From contig NZ_JHZX01000001.1 of assembly GCF_000688335.1 (NCBI RefSeq), positions 1,674,001 through 1,738,000 of the forward strand: a stretch of 64,000 nucleotides of DNA, given 5' to 3'. The position numbers were made by a program, and so were the translations under genes. How positions within the stretch are numbered: position 1 is the stretch's first letter; each line of letters starts with the position of its first letter. The notes below the pieces were generated by a model. That model was not told the origin of the DNA, ran no database searches, and saw only the letters and a program-made list of their open reading frames with translations. Source of the stretch: Sediminibacter sp. Hel_I_10 (GTDB taxonomy: Bacteria; Bacteroidota; Bacteroidia; Flavobacteriales; Flavobacteriaceae). This document shows, in pieces, positions 52,132-60,488 of this stretch.

Positions 52132-52375
52132 ACTCGTAACGATCAGATTTTACAATCTTCATGTACAACAAGCCACGCTCAATCAATTCAAAAGCTTCTT
52201 TGATTTCAACCGTAAGAACACGCATCACCTCATCATAGTCTCCATAAACCTGAGTACTCAGCGGATTTTCTAGAACTTTTAAATTTGAAGCACGTAATTT
52301 TTTGATGAGTTGGATGATGGCAGGTTCATAATCATCCTGTATTGGTGTTAATGTAAGTTCTACCGATATGTTCAT
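52115..52375 (-). CDS. Thiamine-binding-family protein (MTH1187/YkoF-like)
   Basis: An 86-aa protein of the small thiamine-binding fold (formerly DUF77/YkoF type). MNISVELTLTPIQDDYEPA begins the family, and LENPLSTQVYGDYDEVM near residue 40 is its hallmark. Known members bind thiamine or its pyrimidine in the cytoplasm. It is upstream of the PnuC-type gene, overlapping it by 17 bp. Its role here, sensing or handing over imported thiamine, is inferred. Confidence 0.85.
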   Translation of the reverse strand: MNISVELTLTPIQDDYEPAIIQLIKKLRASNLKVLENPLSTQVYGDYDEVMRVLTVEIKEAFELIERGLLYMKIVKSDRYEYEPHF

Positions 52376-52426
52376 ACTATTCTTTAGTGTTTAAAATTAT
52401 GTTTTATAATGCCTTCAAGACACTTT

Positions 52427-53164
52427 TTATGCTCTTTTAATGTCTTCAAAAAATGCTTCATTCTCTTCAAACGCAGTTCCAATGACCACGACATCTGCTC
52501 CAGACCGATACGCCTCATGTAATTGATCTATGGATCTAATCCCTCCTCCAACAATCAATGGGATGTTTACATCTTGCTTCACAAACTTAATGATTTCTTT
52601 AGGGATGGGATGCAAGGCACCGCTTCCTGCTTCAAGGTAGACCAGTTTCATACCTAAGAGCTCCCCTGCTTTGGCCGTATCTACAATATGCTGAGTATTT
52701 TGCCTGGGCAACGGAGTGGTTTGGGTCACCTTTTCTACGGAAGTCATTCGTCCGTTTTCAATCAATATATAACCTGTTGGGATAATCTCTAAGTTTGAAT
52801 TGCGCAGGCTTGAAGCTGCCTCAATATGTTTACCAATCAAATACTGTGGATTATTACCCGAAATCAAAGACAAAAACAATAACGCATCTGCCTTATCTGA
52901 AATTTGTGTGACGTCCCCAGGAAATAGTACAATGGGTAATTGGGTGAGCGCTTTAAGATTTGAAACTAACATTTCAGTAGCCAACTCATTAACTTCACTG
53001 CCTCCAACAAAAATATGTGTCGCGATAGATGCATTGATTTTTTTTGCAAAACCGGCCAAAGCTGTTAAAGCCATTTTATCTGGATCTATCAATATGGCAA
53101 GCAGTCGTTTTCCTTCTGAAATGGACGCTAATAAATCACTGTAAATGGAATGTGTTTTGGCCAA
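52427..53164 (-). CDS. Geranylgeranylglyceryl/heptaprenylglyceryl phosphate synthase (PcrB-like)
   Basis: A 245-aa TIM-barrel prenyltransferase. LLAILIDPDKMAL near residue 22 carries the metal/glycerol-1-phosphate aspartate, HIFVGGSEVN the second strand, and LIVGGGIRSIDQLHEAYRSG (residues near 205) the phosphate-binding loop. Bacterial homologs in Bacteroidota are reported to make geranylgeranylglyceryl phosphate; the physiological product in this organism is uncertain. It follows the phosphopantetheinyl transferase gene by 15 bp. Confidence 0.92.
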   Translation of the reverse strand: MAKTHSIYSDLLASISEGKRLLAILIDPDKMALTALAGFAKKINASIATHIFVGGSEVNELATEMLVSNLKALTQLPIVLFPGDVTQISDKADALLFLSLISGNNPQYLIGKHIEAASSLRNSNLEIIPTGYILIENGRMTSVEKVTQTTPLPRQNTQHIVDTAKAGELLGMKLVYLEAGSGALHPIPKEIIKFVKQDVNIPLIVGGGIRSIDQLHEAYRSGADVVVIGTAFEENEAFFEDIKRA

Positions 53165-53179
53165 AACTTAAAACTTAAA

Positions 53180-53809
53180 TTAATCTCCAAGCGCATAGGC
53201 GCAGGTAAAGCCATCAAACTCTAAAAAATAGCTGTTGTACCGGTGCTTTAGATTCTTATAATCAATCCAAGCAACGGTCTCGCCATCTGACAACATGAAT
53301 GGAATAACTAAAAAATGGGCTTTAAACAACATTCCTGGCGTCGCAAATAATTTGTAAAGCGATTCCTTAATGCCCCAAATCACGGTTAATTTACGGACGT
53401 AGTCCTCCTCTGTTTTTGTTAAGTAATTAAACTCATATTCCACAAATTTCTTGGCTATTATGGCAATCTTCTCACGTTGCTTCTCAATATCAATACCCAC
53501 TTGCTGGGTACTAACAATCACTCCAGAAAAGGTGAAAGAGTGCGTAATGGAGATGTATTTGCCGTCTTTTAAATGGGGTTTCCCGTTAGTATCGTAATAT
53601 AAATCTTGATCGGTATACCCAAATTCACGTAAAAGATGGCGCACGCTTAAAAATCCGCGTTGGTGCAATTCACTTTTCATACCCAAAACACGGGTTAAAC
53701 TTTCTGGCTTTAATTCTAACGGATACATTAAATCCTCGTAAGATTCTTCAATCTTCCAGATTTTAACAGTAGTTTGGGAATTAGGCTGTATGGTTTTATA
53801 AAGTGGCAT
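53180..53809 (-). CDS. 4'-phosphopantetheinyl transferase superfamily protein
   Basis: A 209-aa Sfp-like transferase that activates carrier proteins by adding phosphopantetheine. The conserved VGIDIEKQREKI near residue 107 holds the magnesium-binding aspartate and KESLYKLF (WGIKESLYK near 150) the catalytic Glu/Lys. ISITHSF near 88 is a further family motif. Carrier targets are unknown. First gene of the minus-strand cluster ending at arfB; its promoter may be the element at 53878-53885. Confidence 0.92.
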   Translation of the reverse strand: MPLYKTIQPNSQTTVKIWKIEESYEDLMYPLELKPESLTRVLGMKSELHQRGFLSVRHLLREFGYTDQDLYYDTNGKPHLKDGKYISITHSFTFSGVIVSTQQVGIDIEKQREKIAIIAKKFVEYEFNYLTKTEEDYVRKLTVIWGIKESLYKLFATPGMLFKAHFLVIPFMLSDGETVAWIDYKNLKHRYNSYFLEFDGFTCAYALGD

Positions 53810-53832
53810 TTAATTATCTGAATCGTAATGAT

Positions 53833-53840
53833 TAACTTTG
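53833..53840 (+). promoter_or_regulatory. -7 promoter element (TAACTTTG) for ahcY, deciding its start
   Basis: A perfect TAnnTTTG match. It lies inside the longer open frame beginning at 53828, so the true ahcY start is the ATG at 53891. Confidence 0.65.
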
Positions 53841-53847
53841 CAATCTG

Positions 53848-53863
53848 TTCCGAGATATCGGAA
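53848..53863. promoter_or_regulatory. Palindromic hairpin in overlapping 5' leaders
   Basis: TTCCGA at 53848-53853, loop GATA, TCGGAA at 53858-53863: a perfect 6-bp stem. It sits at the predicted 5' end of the ahcY message and, read on the other strand, in the leader of the phosphopantetheinyl transferase message. It may stabilise the 5' end or be an operator. Confidence 0.45.
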
Positions 53864-53877
53864 GAAAAATTTAGACA

Positions 53878-53885
53878 CAAATATA
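53878..53885 (-). promoter_or_regulatory. Possible -7 promoter element (TATATTTG, minus strand) for the PPTase cluster
   Basis: The plus strand reads CAAATATA. It would start transcription near 53871, facing the ahcY promoter, so the two leaders overlap. AT-rich context makes chance matches likely. Confidence 0.35.
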
Positions 53886-53890
53886 TAATT

Positions 53891-55207
53891 ATGGATACAA
53901 AAACCACGACTTACGTTCCTAATAAAGTAAAAGACATGTCTCTTGCTGCTTGGGGAAGAAAAGAAATTGAATTAGCAGAAGCAGAAATGCCAGGACTTAT
54001 GAGTCTTCGCGAAGAGTATGGGGCTTCTCAGCCTCTTAAAGGAGCTCGTATTGCAGGATGTTTGCACATGACCATACAAACTGCTGTTTTAATTGAAACA
54101 CTAAAAGCTTTAGGCGCAGAGGTGACTTGGAGTTCTTGTAATATTTTCTCTACCCAAGATCAAGCTGCTGCTGCCATTGCTGATGCAGGGATCCCGGTAT
54201 ATGCTTGGAAGGGCATGAATGAAGAAGAATTCAATTGGTGTATCGAACAAACCTTGTTTTTTGGAGAAGATCGCAAACCACTGAACATGATTTTAGATGA
54301 TGGTGGTGATTTAACCAACATGGTGTTTGATAAATATCCAGAATTAATGAAAGGTATTAACGGACTTTCTGAAGAAACCACAACAGGAGTGCACCGTTTA
54401 TATGAGCGTATGAAAAAAGGCACTTTATCTATGCCGGCTATCAACGTCAACGATTCTGTAACTAAGTCTAAGTTTGATAACAAATACGGCTGTCGTGAGA
54501 GTGCTGTAGATGCTATTCGTCGTGCTACAGATGTGATGCTTGCTGGTAAGCGTGTTGTTGTTTGTGGCTATGGCGATGTTGGTAAAGGTACTGCTGCGTC
54601 TTTTAAAGGTGCGGGGAGTATTGTAACTGTAACCGAAATTGATCCTATTTGTGCGCTACAAGCCGCAATGGATGGTTTTGAAGTTAAAAAATTAGAAACG
54701 GTTGCTCCTCATGCTGATATTGTAATTACTACAACAGGAAATAAGGACATCGTTCAAGCGCGTCATTTTGAAGCCATGAAAGACAAAACCATTGTTTGTA
54801 ACATTGGGCATTTTGATAATGAGATTGATATGGCTTGGTTAAAGAAAAACCACGGATCTACTCATGTGGAAATTAAGCCACAAGTTGACAAGTATACTGT
54901 AAACGGGAATGATATTATTATTCTTGCAGAAGGTCGTTTGGTAAACTTAGGTTGTGCTACCGGTCATCCAAGTTTTGTAATGAGTAACTCGTTTACAAAT
55001 CAAGTTTTGGCTCAATTAGAATTATGGACCAACAGAGATTCTTACGAGAACAAAGTCTACATGCTTCCTAAGATTTTAGATGAAAAAGTAGCTAAATTAC
55101 ACTTAGAAAAAATTGGTGTAGAGCTTACTGAACTTCGTAACGAGCAAGCTGAGTATATTGGTGTAGAGGTTGAAGGACCATTTAAACCAGAGTACTATAG
55201 ATACTAA
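53891..55207 (+). CDS. ahcY: Adenosylhomocysteinase
   Basis: A 438-aa enzyme that splits S-adenosylhomocysteine to adenosine and homocysteine, keeping SAM-dependent methylation running. Motifs: [20 protein letters not shown] near residue 50, [15 protein letters not shown] near 75, the NAD-binding [13 protein letters not shown] near 220, GHFDNEID and the C-terminal KPEYYRY. Full length for the family. I start at 53891 because the -7 promoter lies inside the upstream extension. Strong terminator after it. Confidence 0.97.
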   Translation: MDTKTTTYVPNKVKDMSLAAWGRKEIELAEAEMPGLMSLREEYGASQPLKGARIAGCLHMTIQTAVLIETLKALGAEVTWSSCNIFSTQDQAAAAIADAGIPVYAWKGMNEEEFNWCIEQTLFFGEDRKPLNMILDDGGDLTNMVFDKYPELMKGINGLSEETTTGVHRLYERMKKGTLSMPAINVNDSVTKSKFDNKYGCRESAVDAIRRATDVMLAGKRVVVCGYGDVGKGTAASFKGAGSIVTVTEIDPICALQAAMDGFEVKKLETVAPHADIVITTTGNKDIVQARHFEAMKDKTIVCNIGHFDNEIDMAWLKKNHGSTHVEIKPQVDKYTVNGNDIIILAEGRLVNLGCATGHPSFVMSNSFTNQVLAQLELWTNRDSYENKVYMLPKILDEKVAKLHLEKIGVELTELRNEQAEYIGVEVEGPFKPEYYRY

Positions 55208-55258
55208 TTAAATATATTGTTGATGTTTCCCTTTTAAGATGGAAACCATCAACTAAAC

Positions 55259-55296
55259 AAAAAAGCCCCGTTTCAAAATTGAGACGGGGCTTTTTT
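55259..55296. terminator. Strong bidirectional terminator after ahcY
   Basis: GCCCCGTTTC (55265-55274) pairs with GAGACGGGGC (55281-55290), one G-T pair, with six A before and six T after. It serves ahcY and the converging phytase gene. Confidence 0.92.
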
Positions 55297-55313
55297 ATTG
55301 GGTTGTTTTTAGA

Positions 55314-56342
55314 TTACTCTGCTTCTAATTCCAAGCTTTTTAAATCGTGGAAAAAAAAGTCTTTCTCATCATTCATGGAGACAAATAAACCATTAGGAAA
55401 TTGATTGCCCAAAGCTTCGGTAGTAGCATCACAACCATCGGTCTCAAGCGTGCCTAAGTTGATTTCCTTGATAAAGGCATTGGTCTCACGATCAAATACA
55501 GAGAACGTGTGTGCTTGTTGGTTAGAGACTATGATTGCTCCGGAGCCATCAGGATATCTTGCAATGGCAATACCTTCTATGTCGCGTTTAAAATAGTCCC
55601 GACCAAAACATGAAATCTCCTCGCTGCCTTTTGAAGGATCTGCATAATATTTATGAATACATTCCATCTCATCTGCATAATACACAAAACCAAGTTCATT
55701 ATCTACGGCTATGGCCTCTATCTCTTTACTGCCACTAAAACGGCCCAATTTGCGCGCCAGTTTGGCTTGAACTCCTAAGCTATCTGATACAATCTCGTAT
55801 TGGTAAAGATAATCGGTGGTTGGACCAATTTTTCGACTTACAAAAGCATAGGTTCTTTGAGAATCTGGATTGGTATAGATGGCAATACCCATTGGCCTTC
55901 TATTGTTGATGTCCTCTTCATCTTCAAACACCAGAAAACCATCTCCATCCAAAGGTGTCATCTCTGGAATAGCATACAATCGGATTCTGTTTTTTTCCCT
56001 TTCAGTAAACATTAAAATATCGGTGGCTGTAGAATCATTCAGCTTAAAATCATAAGCCAAATCTACATTGTTAGGATAACTCAACCCTGTGATGGATTTC
56101 TCCCTAATGATTTTTCCGTCGAGATCAAAAGCGTAAACACCCCCGTCAACCTCGTCTTTATCGGTACCGAAGACAATGCTCTGCCCAGGATCGTTTTTGT
56201 TGACCCAAATTGCTGGATCATCAGTATCGTGCGGCGTTTTCTCTGTAATCAATGTCGGCTTGATTTCAGGCAGCTTTGGCCCACAAGACCAAAGCATACT
56301 TGTGACTAAAATTGCGAGGCTAGTTTTTCTTAAATAAGTCAT
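55314..56342 (-). CDS. Beta-propeller phytase (3-phytase) lipoprotein
   Basis: A 342-aa lipoprotein with lipobox (SMLWSC) and a BPP-type phytase domain from about residue 30. DTDDPAIWVNKNDPGQS near 40 contains calcium and phosphate ligands, DKDEVDGGVYAFDLDGK follows, and later blades include DYFKRDIEGIAIARYPDG and SNQQAHTFSVFDRE. It releases phosphate from phytate or related inositol phosphates at the cell surface or in the periplasm. The start overlaps the end of the upstream TonB receptor gene by 23 bp, so the two are translationally coupled. Confidence 0.92.
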   Translation of the reverse strand: MTYLRKTSLAILVTSMLWSCGPKLPEIKPTLITEKTPHDTDDPAIWVNKNDPGQSIVFGTDKDEVDGGVYAFDLDGKIIREKSITGLSYPNNVDLAYDFKLNDSTATDILMFTEREKNRIRLYAIPEMTPLDGDGFLVFEDEEDINNRRPMGIAIYTNPDSQRTYAFVSRKIGPTTDYLYQYEIVSDSLGVQAKLARKLGRFSGSKEIEAIAVDNELGFVYYADEMECIHKYYADPSKGSEEISCFGRDYFKRDIEGIAIARYPDGSGAIIVSNQQAHTFSVFDRETNAFIKEINLGTLETDGCDATTEALGNQFPNGLFVSMNDEKDFFFHDLKSLELEAE

Positions 56343-59160
56343 ATTTCAATCCAAAAGTTAAACGTCTTCCATAATATTCTGCTTGAGCAGTTCTTTGGCT
56401 AATGCCTTGGTAATAGCGTAAAGGCTGGTCTGTAATGTTATTCAAATCTGCATAAACCCTAAGATTAGGCGTGATGGCATAACTGGCGTTAAGATCTACC
56501 AAGACCTGTTGGTCATAATAGCGATCTTCAAAAGCGCTTCCTCCTAACTCATCGATATATGCGTCTGAAAAATTAACTGAAAAGCGAATGTTGAATTTTT
56601 TGTCATTGTAACCTAAAGAGCCATTAAACATGTTTGGCGACGTCCCAGGCAAATCGAGATTACCACGCTCCTCACCATCTTCATTTTTGATCCCTTTAGC
56701 ATCTGAAGTTAAATAGGTATAGTTGACATAAACACTTAGGTTTTTAAGAATGCTTGGCAAGAAATCCAATTTTCTCTGGAAGGCAAACTCAGCTCCAAAG
56801 ATGGTAGCACCCTGCCCATTAAGTGGCTGAAATACATCAAAACCAGTTTCGGCGTCTTCAAATTGAGACGTATAAATAAACTTATCGATATCTTTATAAA
56901 AGACGCCTCCTGATACTATCCCCACACTTTGAAAGTAGTATTCTCCCATAAGATCAAAACCCATAGACGTTGTAGGATCCAATTCGGGATTTCCTACATA
57001 GATTTCTTCATCTTCAGCAACCACATCTACCGAAGGAACTAGGTTTTCATAATTAGGTCTTGCCAAGGTGTTGGTCCAGGCAAAACGTAACACTGCTCTA
57101 TCAGTGACATCATATTTTAAATGCACACTCGGCATCACGTTGGTATAGGAGCTTTCATCTGATATTTCACCTATCACCTCTTCTTCATCTAATATATCGT
57201 TTCCTGTGGCAGTAATTTGGGTGTTTTCTACCCTTAGACCGGCAAGTACGGTAAATTTAGTGGACACCTTTTGACTAATCATAGCATAGGCGGCATACAC
57301 GTTTTCTTCAACATTGTAATTCGCTCTTAAAAACTCATCAGGCACACTTTCTCCATCTGCTGGGTTTAAGTTTAAACTTCCCAACCACTCTGGGGCAGCA
57401 AAAAAACCTGCTTGATATTCGTTACCGGCTAAAAAATCTGGATCCGAAATATCTCGAGCTGGCACATCCGCCAAGGTTGGATAGGTATCTGCAAGGTCAA
57501 ACTCAAAAAAGTTGTTATCTCTATATTTCTTTTTAAAACGACCTCTTGCTCCAAATTTTACAAAACCGTCACCTTGATCAAAAAAGTTTGCCGGTAATTG
57601 AAAGTTGAGGAACATGTTAATGTCCTCTTCTTCGGTGTATTGGTTTTCCTCTGTAACCTCGTCGAATTCATAATTTGTAAGATTGTTGGCCTGCTCTGGA
57701 TTTACAGGAGTAAATAATGGAAACTCGGGCAAAGACGGATTGTTGATGATGCTATATTCTGAAACATACTGGGCATATCTTTCGTTAAGCCGTTCTTCAG
57801 AAGCTTTGGCGTAAGAGCCCATCCAATCAAATTGAAGATTTCCGAAGAGGTGCTTGCCACCAAGACTATAATTTTGCATACGTTGATCTTCAAGACGCGT
57901 GTTCTTATTCCGATCATTATTCAAACCGGCTTTGGTTTCTCTTGCCGCTTCTATAGGAAATCTAACAGGGATATTGTTATCATTGATTTCAAAATCGCCG
58001 GCAGCAATATCTTCTGCATCCAACATTTCTTGAGCAAAGGCATATCTGTTTTCGCGATCATCACGCCAATTGTACATTGTTTTTAGATAAATGTTGTTAT
58101 TAGCGTTGAAGTTATAATCTAGATTAGCAGAAAAGCTTCGTCTCACCCTTTGAATAATATAGGTGCGTTGCTCAAAAACATTGGTGTAAGGGTTGACATC
58201 TACAGCTTCTAAAATAGGTTCGCCGTCCTCATCATTTTGACCAGAATTGTATTCAAATTCATCTATCCATTCGGCTTCAATATTGTCAGATCCAAAGTCG
58301 TTATCATTTAAAGAGGCAGACACCATCCAGCCAAACTTGCCGTCTTTTGTTCGATCACCTAATAGAAATGAGCCGTTTAAGATGCGCTTATCGGTTACAA
58401 AACTAACCCCAGAGCCTGCTGTTGCAGAGAGCCTGAATCCCTCTGGCGCAGTACGTGTTACTAAATTTATAGAACCTCCAAGGGCATCGGCATCCATATC
58501 TGGCGTGACGGCTTTATTAACTTCTATGATCTGGATCATATCTGCTGGGATTAAATCCATTTGCACGTTTCTGTTATCACCTTCAGCAGATGGAATTCGC
58601 GATCCGTTTAAAGTTACAGAGTTTAATTGTGGCGCCAAACCTCTTACAATAATATTACGAGCTTCGCCTTGATCTACTTGCATGGTAATCCCAGGAATAC
58701 GCTTTACAGCGTCACCAATATTAGCATCGGGAAATTTACCAATTTGATCTGTAGACACAATATTGGTAATGTTTTGCTTATTCTTTTGTGTGTTCAGGGC
58801 CTTAGCTTGACCACTAGCTTGACCAATAACTAGAATATCCTGTAAAGATTCTGCCATAGAAACCAGCGTTACATTGACTTCAACGGTTTGATCTTCTTTG
58901 ACCTCTACTGTAACCTCTTGATCGGCATAGCCTAGATATTCGATTTTTAAGGTTTGACTACCTACTGGAGCATTTAATATTAAAAATTTACCGTTAATAT
59001 CTGAGACTGTTCCTTTTTTTAGGGTTTCTAGACTAATGGTTGCAAACGGAATTTGGAGTCCTTGTTCATCAATAATCACACCTTGAATGTTGCCTTCTTG
59101 CGCGAAAGCAATACCACAAAACAAAAGTGAAGTGATGAATAAAACTAACTGTTTTTTCAT
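56320..59160 (-). CDS. TonB-dependent receptor coupled to phytase
   Basis: A 946-aa outer-membrane receptor. Signal peptide (QLVLFITSLLFCGIAFAQ), carboxypeptidase-like domain at about 23-110 (VIIDEQGLQIPFATISLE), then the plug with KFPDANIGDAVKRIPGI and RGLAPQLNSVTLNGSRIPS, which matches the TIGR01782 group. The barrel follows to the C-terminus (YYGRRLTFGLKYDLFKKN), with the last barrel strand (LTFGLKYDLF) followed by KKN. Because the phytase gene overlaps its end, the imported ligand is likely inositol phosphates or a phosphate-containing compound. It is the first gene of the pair; no clear promoter was identified before it. Confidence 0.92.
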   Translation of the reverse strand: MKKQLVLFITSLLFCGIAFAQEGNIQGVIIDEQGLQIPFATISLETLKKGTVSDINGKFLILNAPVGSQTLKIEYLGYADQEVTVEVKEDQTVEVNVTLVSMAESLQDILVIGQASGQAKALNTQKNKQNITNIVSTDQIGKFPDANIGDAVKRIPGITMQVDQGEARNIIVRGLAPQLNSVTLNGSRIPSAEGDNRNVQMDLIPADMIQIIEVNKAVTPDMDADALGGSINLVTRTAPEGFRLSATAGSGVSFVTDKRILNGSFLLGDRTKDGKFGWMVSASLNDNDFGSDNIEAEWIDEFEYNSGQNDEDGEPILEAVDVNPYTNVFEQRTYIIQRVRRSFSANLDYNFNANNNIYLKTMYNWRDDRENRYAFAQEMLDAEDIAAGDFEINDNNIPVRFPIEAARETKAGLNNDRNKNTRLEDQRMQNYSLGGKHLFGNLQFDWMGSYAKASEERLNERYAQYVSEYSIINNPSLPEFPLFTPVNPEQANNLTNYEFDEVTEENQYTEEEDINMFLNFQLPANFFDQGDGFVKFGARGRFKKKYRDNNFFEFDLADTYPTLADVPARDISDPDFLAGNEYQAGFFAAPEWLGSLNLNPADGESVPDEFLRANYNVEENVYAAYAMISQKVSTKFTVLAGLRVENTQITATGNDILDEEEVIGEISDESSYTNVMPSVHLKYDVTDRAVLRFAWTNTLARPNYENLVPSVDVVAEDEEIYVGNPELDPTTSMGFDLMGEYYFQSVGIVSGGVFYKDIDKFIYTSQFEDAETGFDVFQPLNGQGATIFGAEFAFQRKLDFLPSILKNLSVYVNYTYLTSDAKGIKNEDGEERGNLDLPGTSPNMFNGSLGYNDKKFNIRFSVNFSDAYIDELGGSAFEDRYYDQQVLVDLNASYAITPNLRVYADLNNITDQPLRYYQGISQRTAQAEYYGRRLTFGLKYDLFKKN

Positions 59161-59380
59161 AATAAGAGGGTTGATTAATTAGTTTCCCAAAATAAATGCA
59201 TGCGTATTTTAAACGGTTTACCTCGGTTTTACGAAAATGTTACGCTTTGATCTTTTTGATGGTGACTTTATGCTCGCTTAACATTGAGGTAATCATTACG
59301 CTAAATGAAGGGCATAACAGCTATTTTAAATGGCTTAAGAGCTCCCGATTTTTTAAAGAATTTAGTATTTTGTTTGGGCG

Positions 59381-59851
59381 ATGTCCTATTCCGAAGAAAA
59401 AATAAAAGTGCCAAGATTCAATGAGGCGTCTGGGTTTTATACCACTAAAAAACGCTCAAAAATAATGAGTAAGATTCGTGGCAAAAACACCAGACCAGAG
59501 CTGTTATTTAGAAGAGCGCTTTGGGCCCAAGATGTGCGTTACAGAATAGACAACAAGCGACTCCCTGGAAGACCTGACATTGCTATTAAAAAACACAAAT
59601 TGGCTGTTTTTATTGATGGCGAATTCTGGCATGGCTATGATTGGGAAGAACGCAAGGCTAAGCTAAAAAGCAATCGGGGGTTTTGGATTCCAAAAATTGA
59701 AAGAAATATGCAGCGCGATAGAGAGGTGAATGCGCAACTAGAGACTCTTGGATTTACAGTGTTTCGGTTTTGGGAATCTGAAGTTAAAACCAATCTCAAA
59801 ACGTGCATCAACGATGTAATGGTATATTTACAAACAGGCGATTATAATTGA
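59381..59851 (+). CDS. vsr: Vsr-type (very short patch repair) endonuclease, cysteine-poor variant
   Basis: A 156-aa protein with the Vsr fold. SKIRGKNTRPELLFRRAL near residue 30 holds the conserved glutamate, GRPDIAIKKHKLAVFIDG the catalytic aspartate and EFWHGYDW the histidine (E. coli HGCFWHHH). Then KIERNMQRDREVNAQLETLG and RFWESEV follow. Typical Vsr proteins bind zinc through cysteines after FWHG; here the motif is EFWHGYDWEERK and the only cysteine is near the C-terminus (KTCINDV), so the zinc site seems lost. No cytosine methyltransferase gene is nearby. I keep the vsr symbol by family. Confidence 0.85.
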   Translation: MSYSEEKIKVPRFNEASGFYTTKKRSKIMSKIRGKNTRPELLFRRALWAQDVRYRIDNKRLPGRPDIAIKKHKLAVFIDGEFWHGYDWEERKAKLKSNRGFWIPKIERNMQRDREVNAQLETLGFTVFRFWESEVKTNLKTCINDVMVYLQTGDYN

Positions 59852-59945
59852 GCTGTCATCGTTGAGTCAAATGTTAAATCTGTAATAACTATGGCCTATA
59901 ATCGCTGAAATTTGCTTTAATTAAGAAAACTTGAAAACTAAAAAA

Positions 59946-60473
59946 ATGAAATTAACAAACACATTATATATTGGTATGGCACTCGCTCTTGTTGCCTGCG
60001 GAAGTTCTGAAAAAGTGATTACAGCAGATGGCTCTGTTTACGAAATTAAAGGAAATGTTATTACTAATAAAGGTCAAGATGTTAGTGAAACACTTACCGA
60101 AGATGAAAAGAAAGATATCCGAGAGCTTGTAGAGAAGCAACAAGATGCTAAAAAACAGGCTGAAAAATTACAGAAAGAGTTAGAGAAAAAGCAAAGTGAT
60201 TTAGAGAAAGCACAAAAAGAAGCCCAGAAAAAAAGGGATGAGCTCATTGAAAAGCAAGAAACGTTACAACGTCAACTTAAAGAAAAAGCTGAGGCCCGTG
60301 AAAATTATCTGGAAGCCAAAAAAGAACTTGTAGACCAAAAAGAAAAATATGAGCGTCTAAAAAAGAAAGGGAAACTTTCACCAAATGATGAGGAAAAGTG
60401 GCAAGAGCGATTTACCGAATTGAACGAGGACATTGAAAAAACCAAGAAAAAAATGGACGCTCTCAATAAATAA
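59946..60473 (+). CDS. Coiled-coil lipoprotein
   Basis: A lipoprotein of about 175 aa. The ATG at 59946 begins the signal peptide (NTLYIGMALALVACG); a TTG at 59931 is in frame. After the cysteine comes GSSEKVITADGSVYEIKGN (no acidic surface tract). From about residue 60 to the end the protein is a long charged coiled coil (EKQQDAKKQAEKLQKELEKK). Function unknown. The omega-amidase gene starts 15 bp later. Confidence 0.78.
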   Translation: MKLTNTLYIGMALALVACGSSEKVITADGSVYEIKGNVITNKGQDVSETLTEDEKKDIRELVEKQQDAKKQAEKLQKELEKKQSDLEKAQKEAQKKRDELIEKQETLQRQLKEKAEARENYLEAKKELVDQKEKYERLKKKGKLSPNDEEKWQERFTELNEDIEKTKKKMDALNK

Positions 60474-60488
60474 CAGACGCTTATCAGT

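Noticed and set aside
52376-52426. A second TPP riboswitch upstream of the thiamine-binding-family gene
   Set aside because: The 51-bp gap is too short and lacks GGCTGAGA/ACCC-like landmarks; control there is by the longer operon.
53841-53890. SAM or SAH riboswitch before ahcY
   Set aside because: The leader is only about 45 nt and holds one 6-bp hairpin; no conserved riboswitch core is visible.
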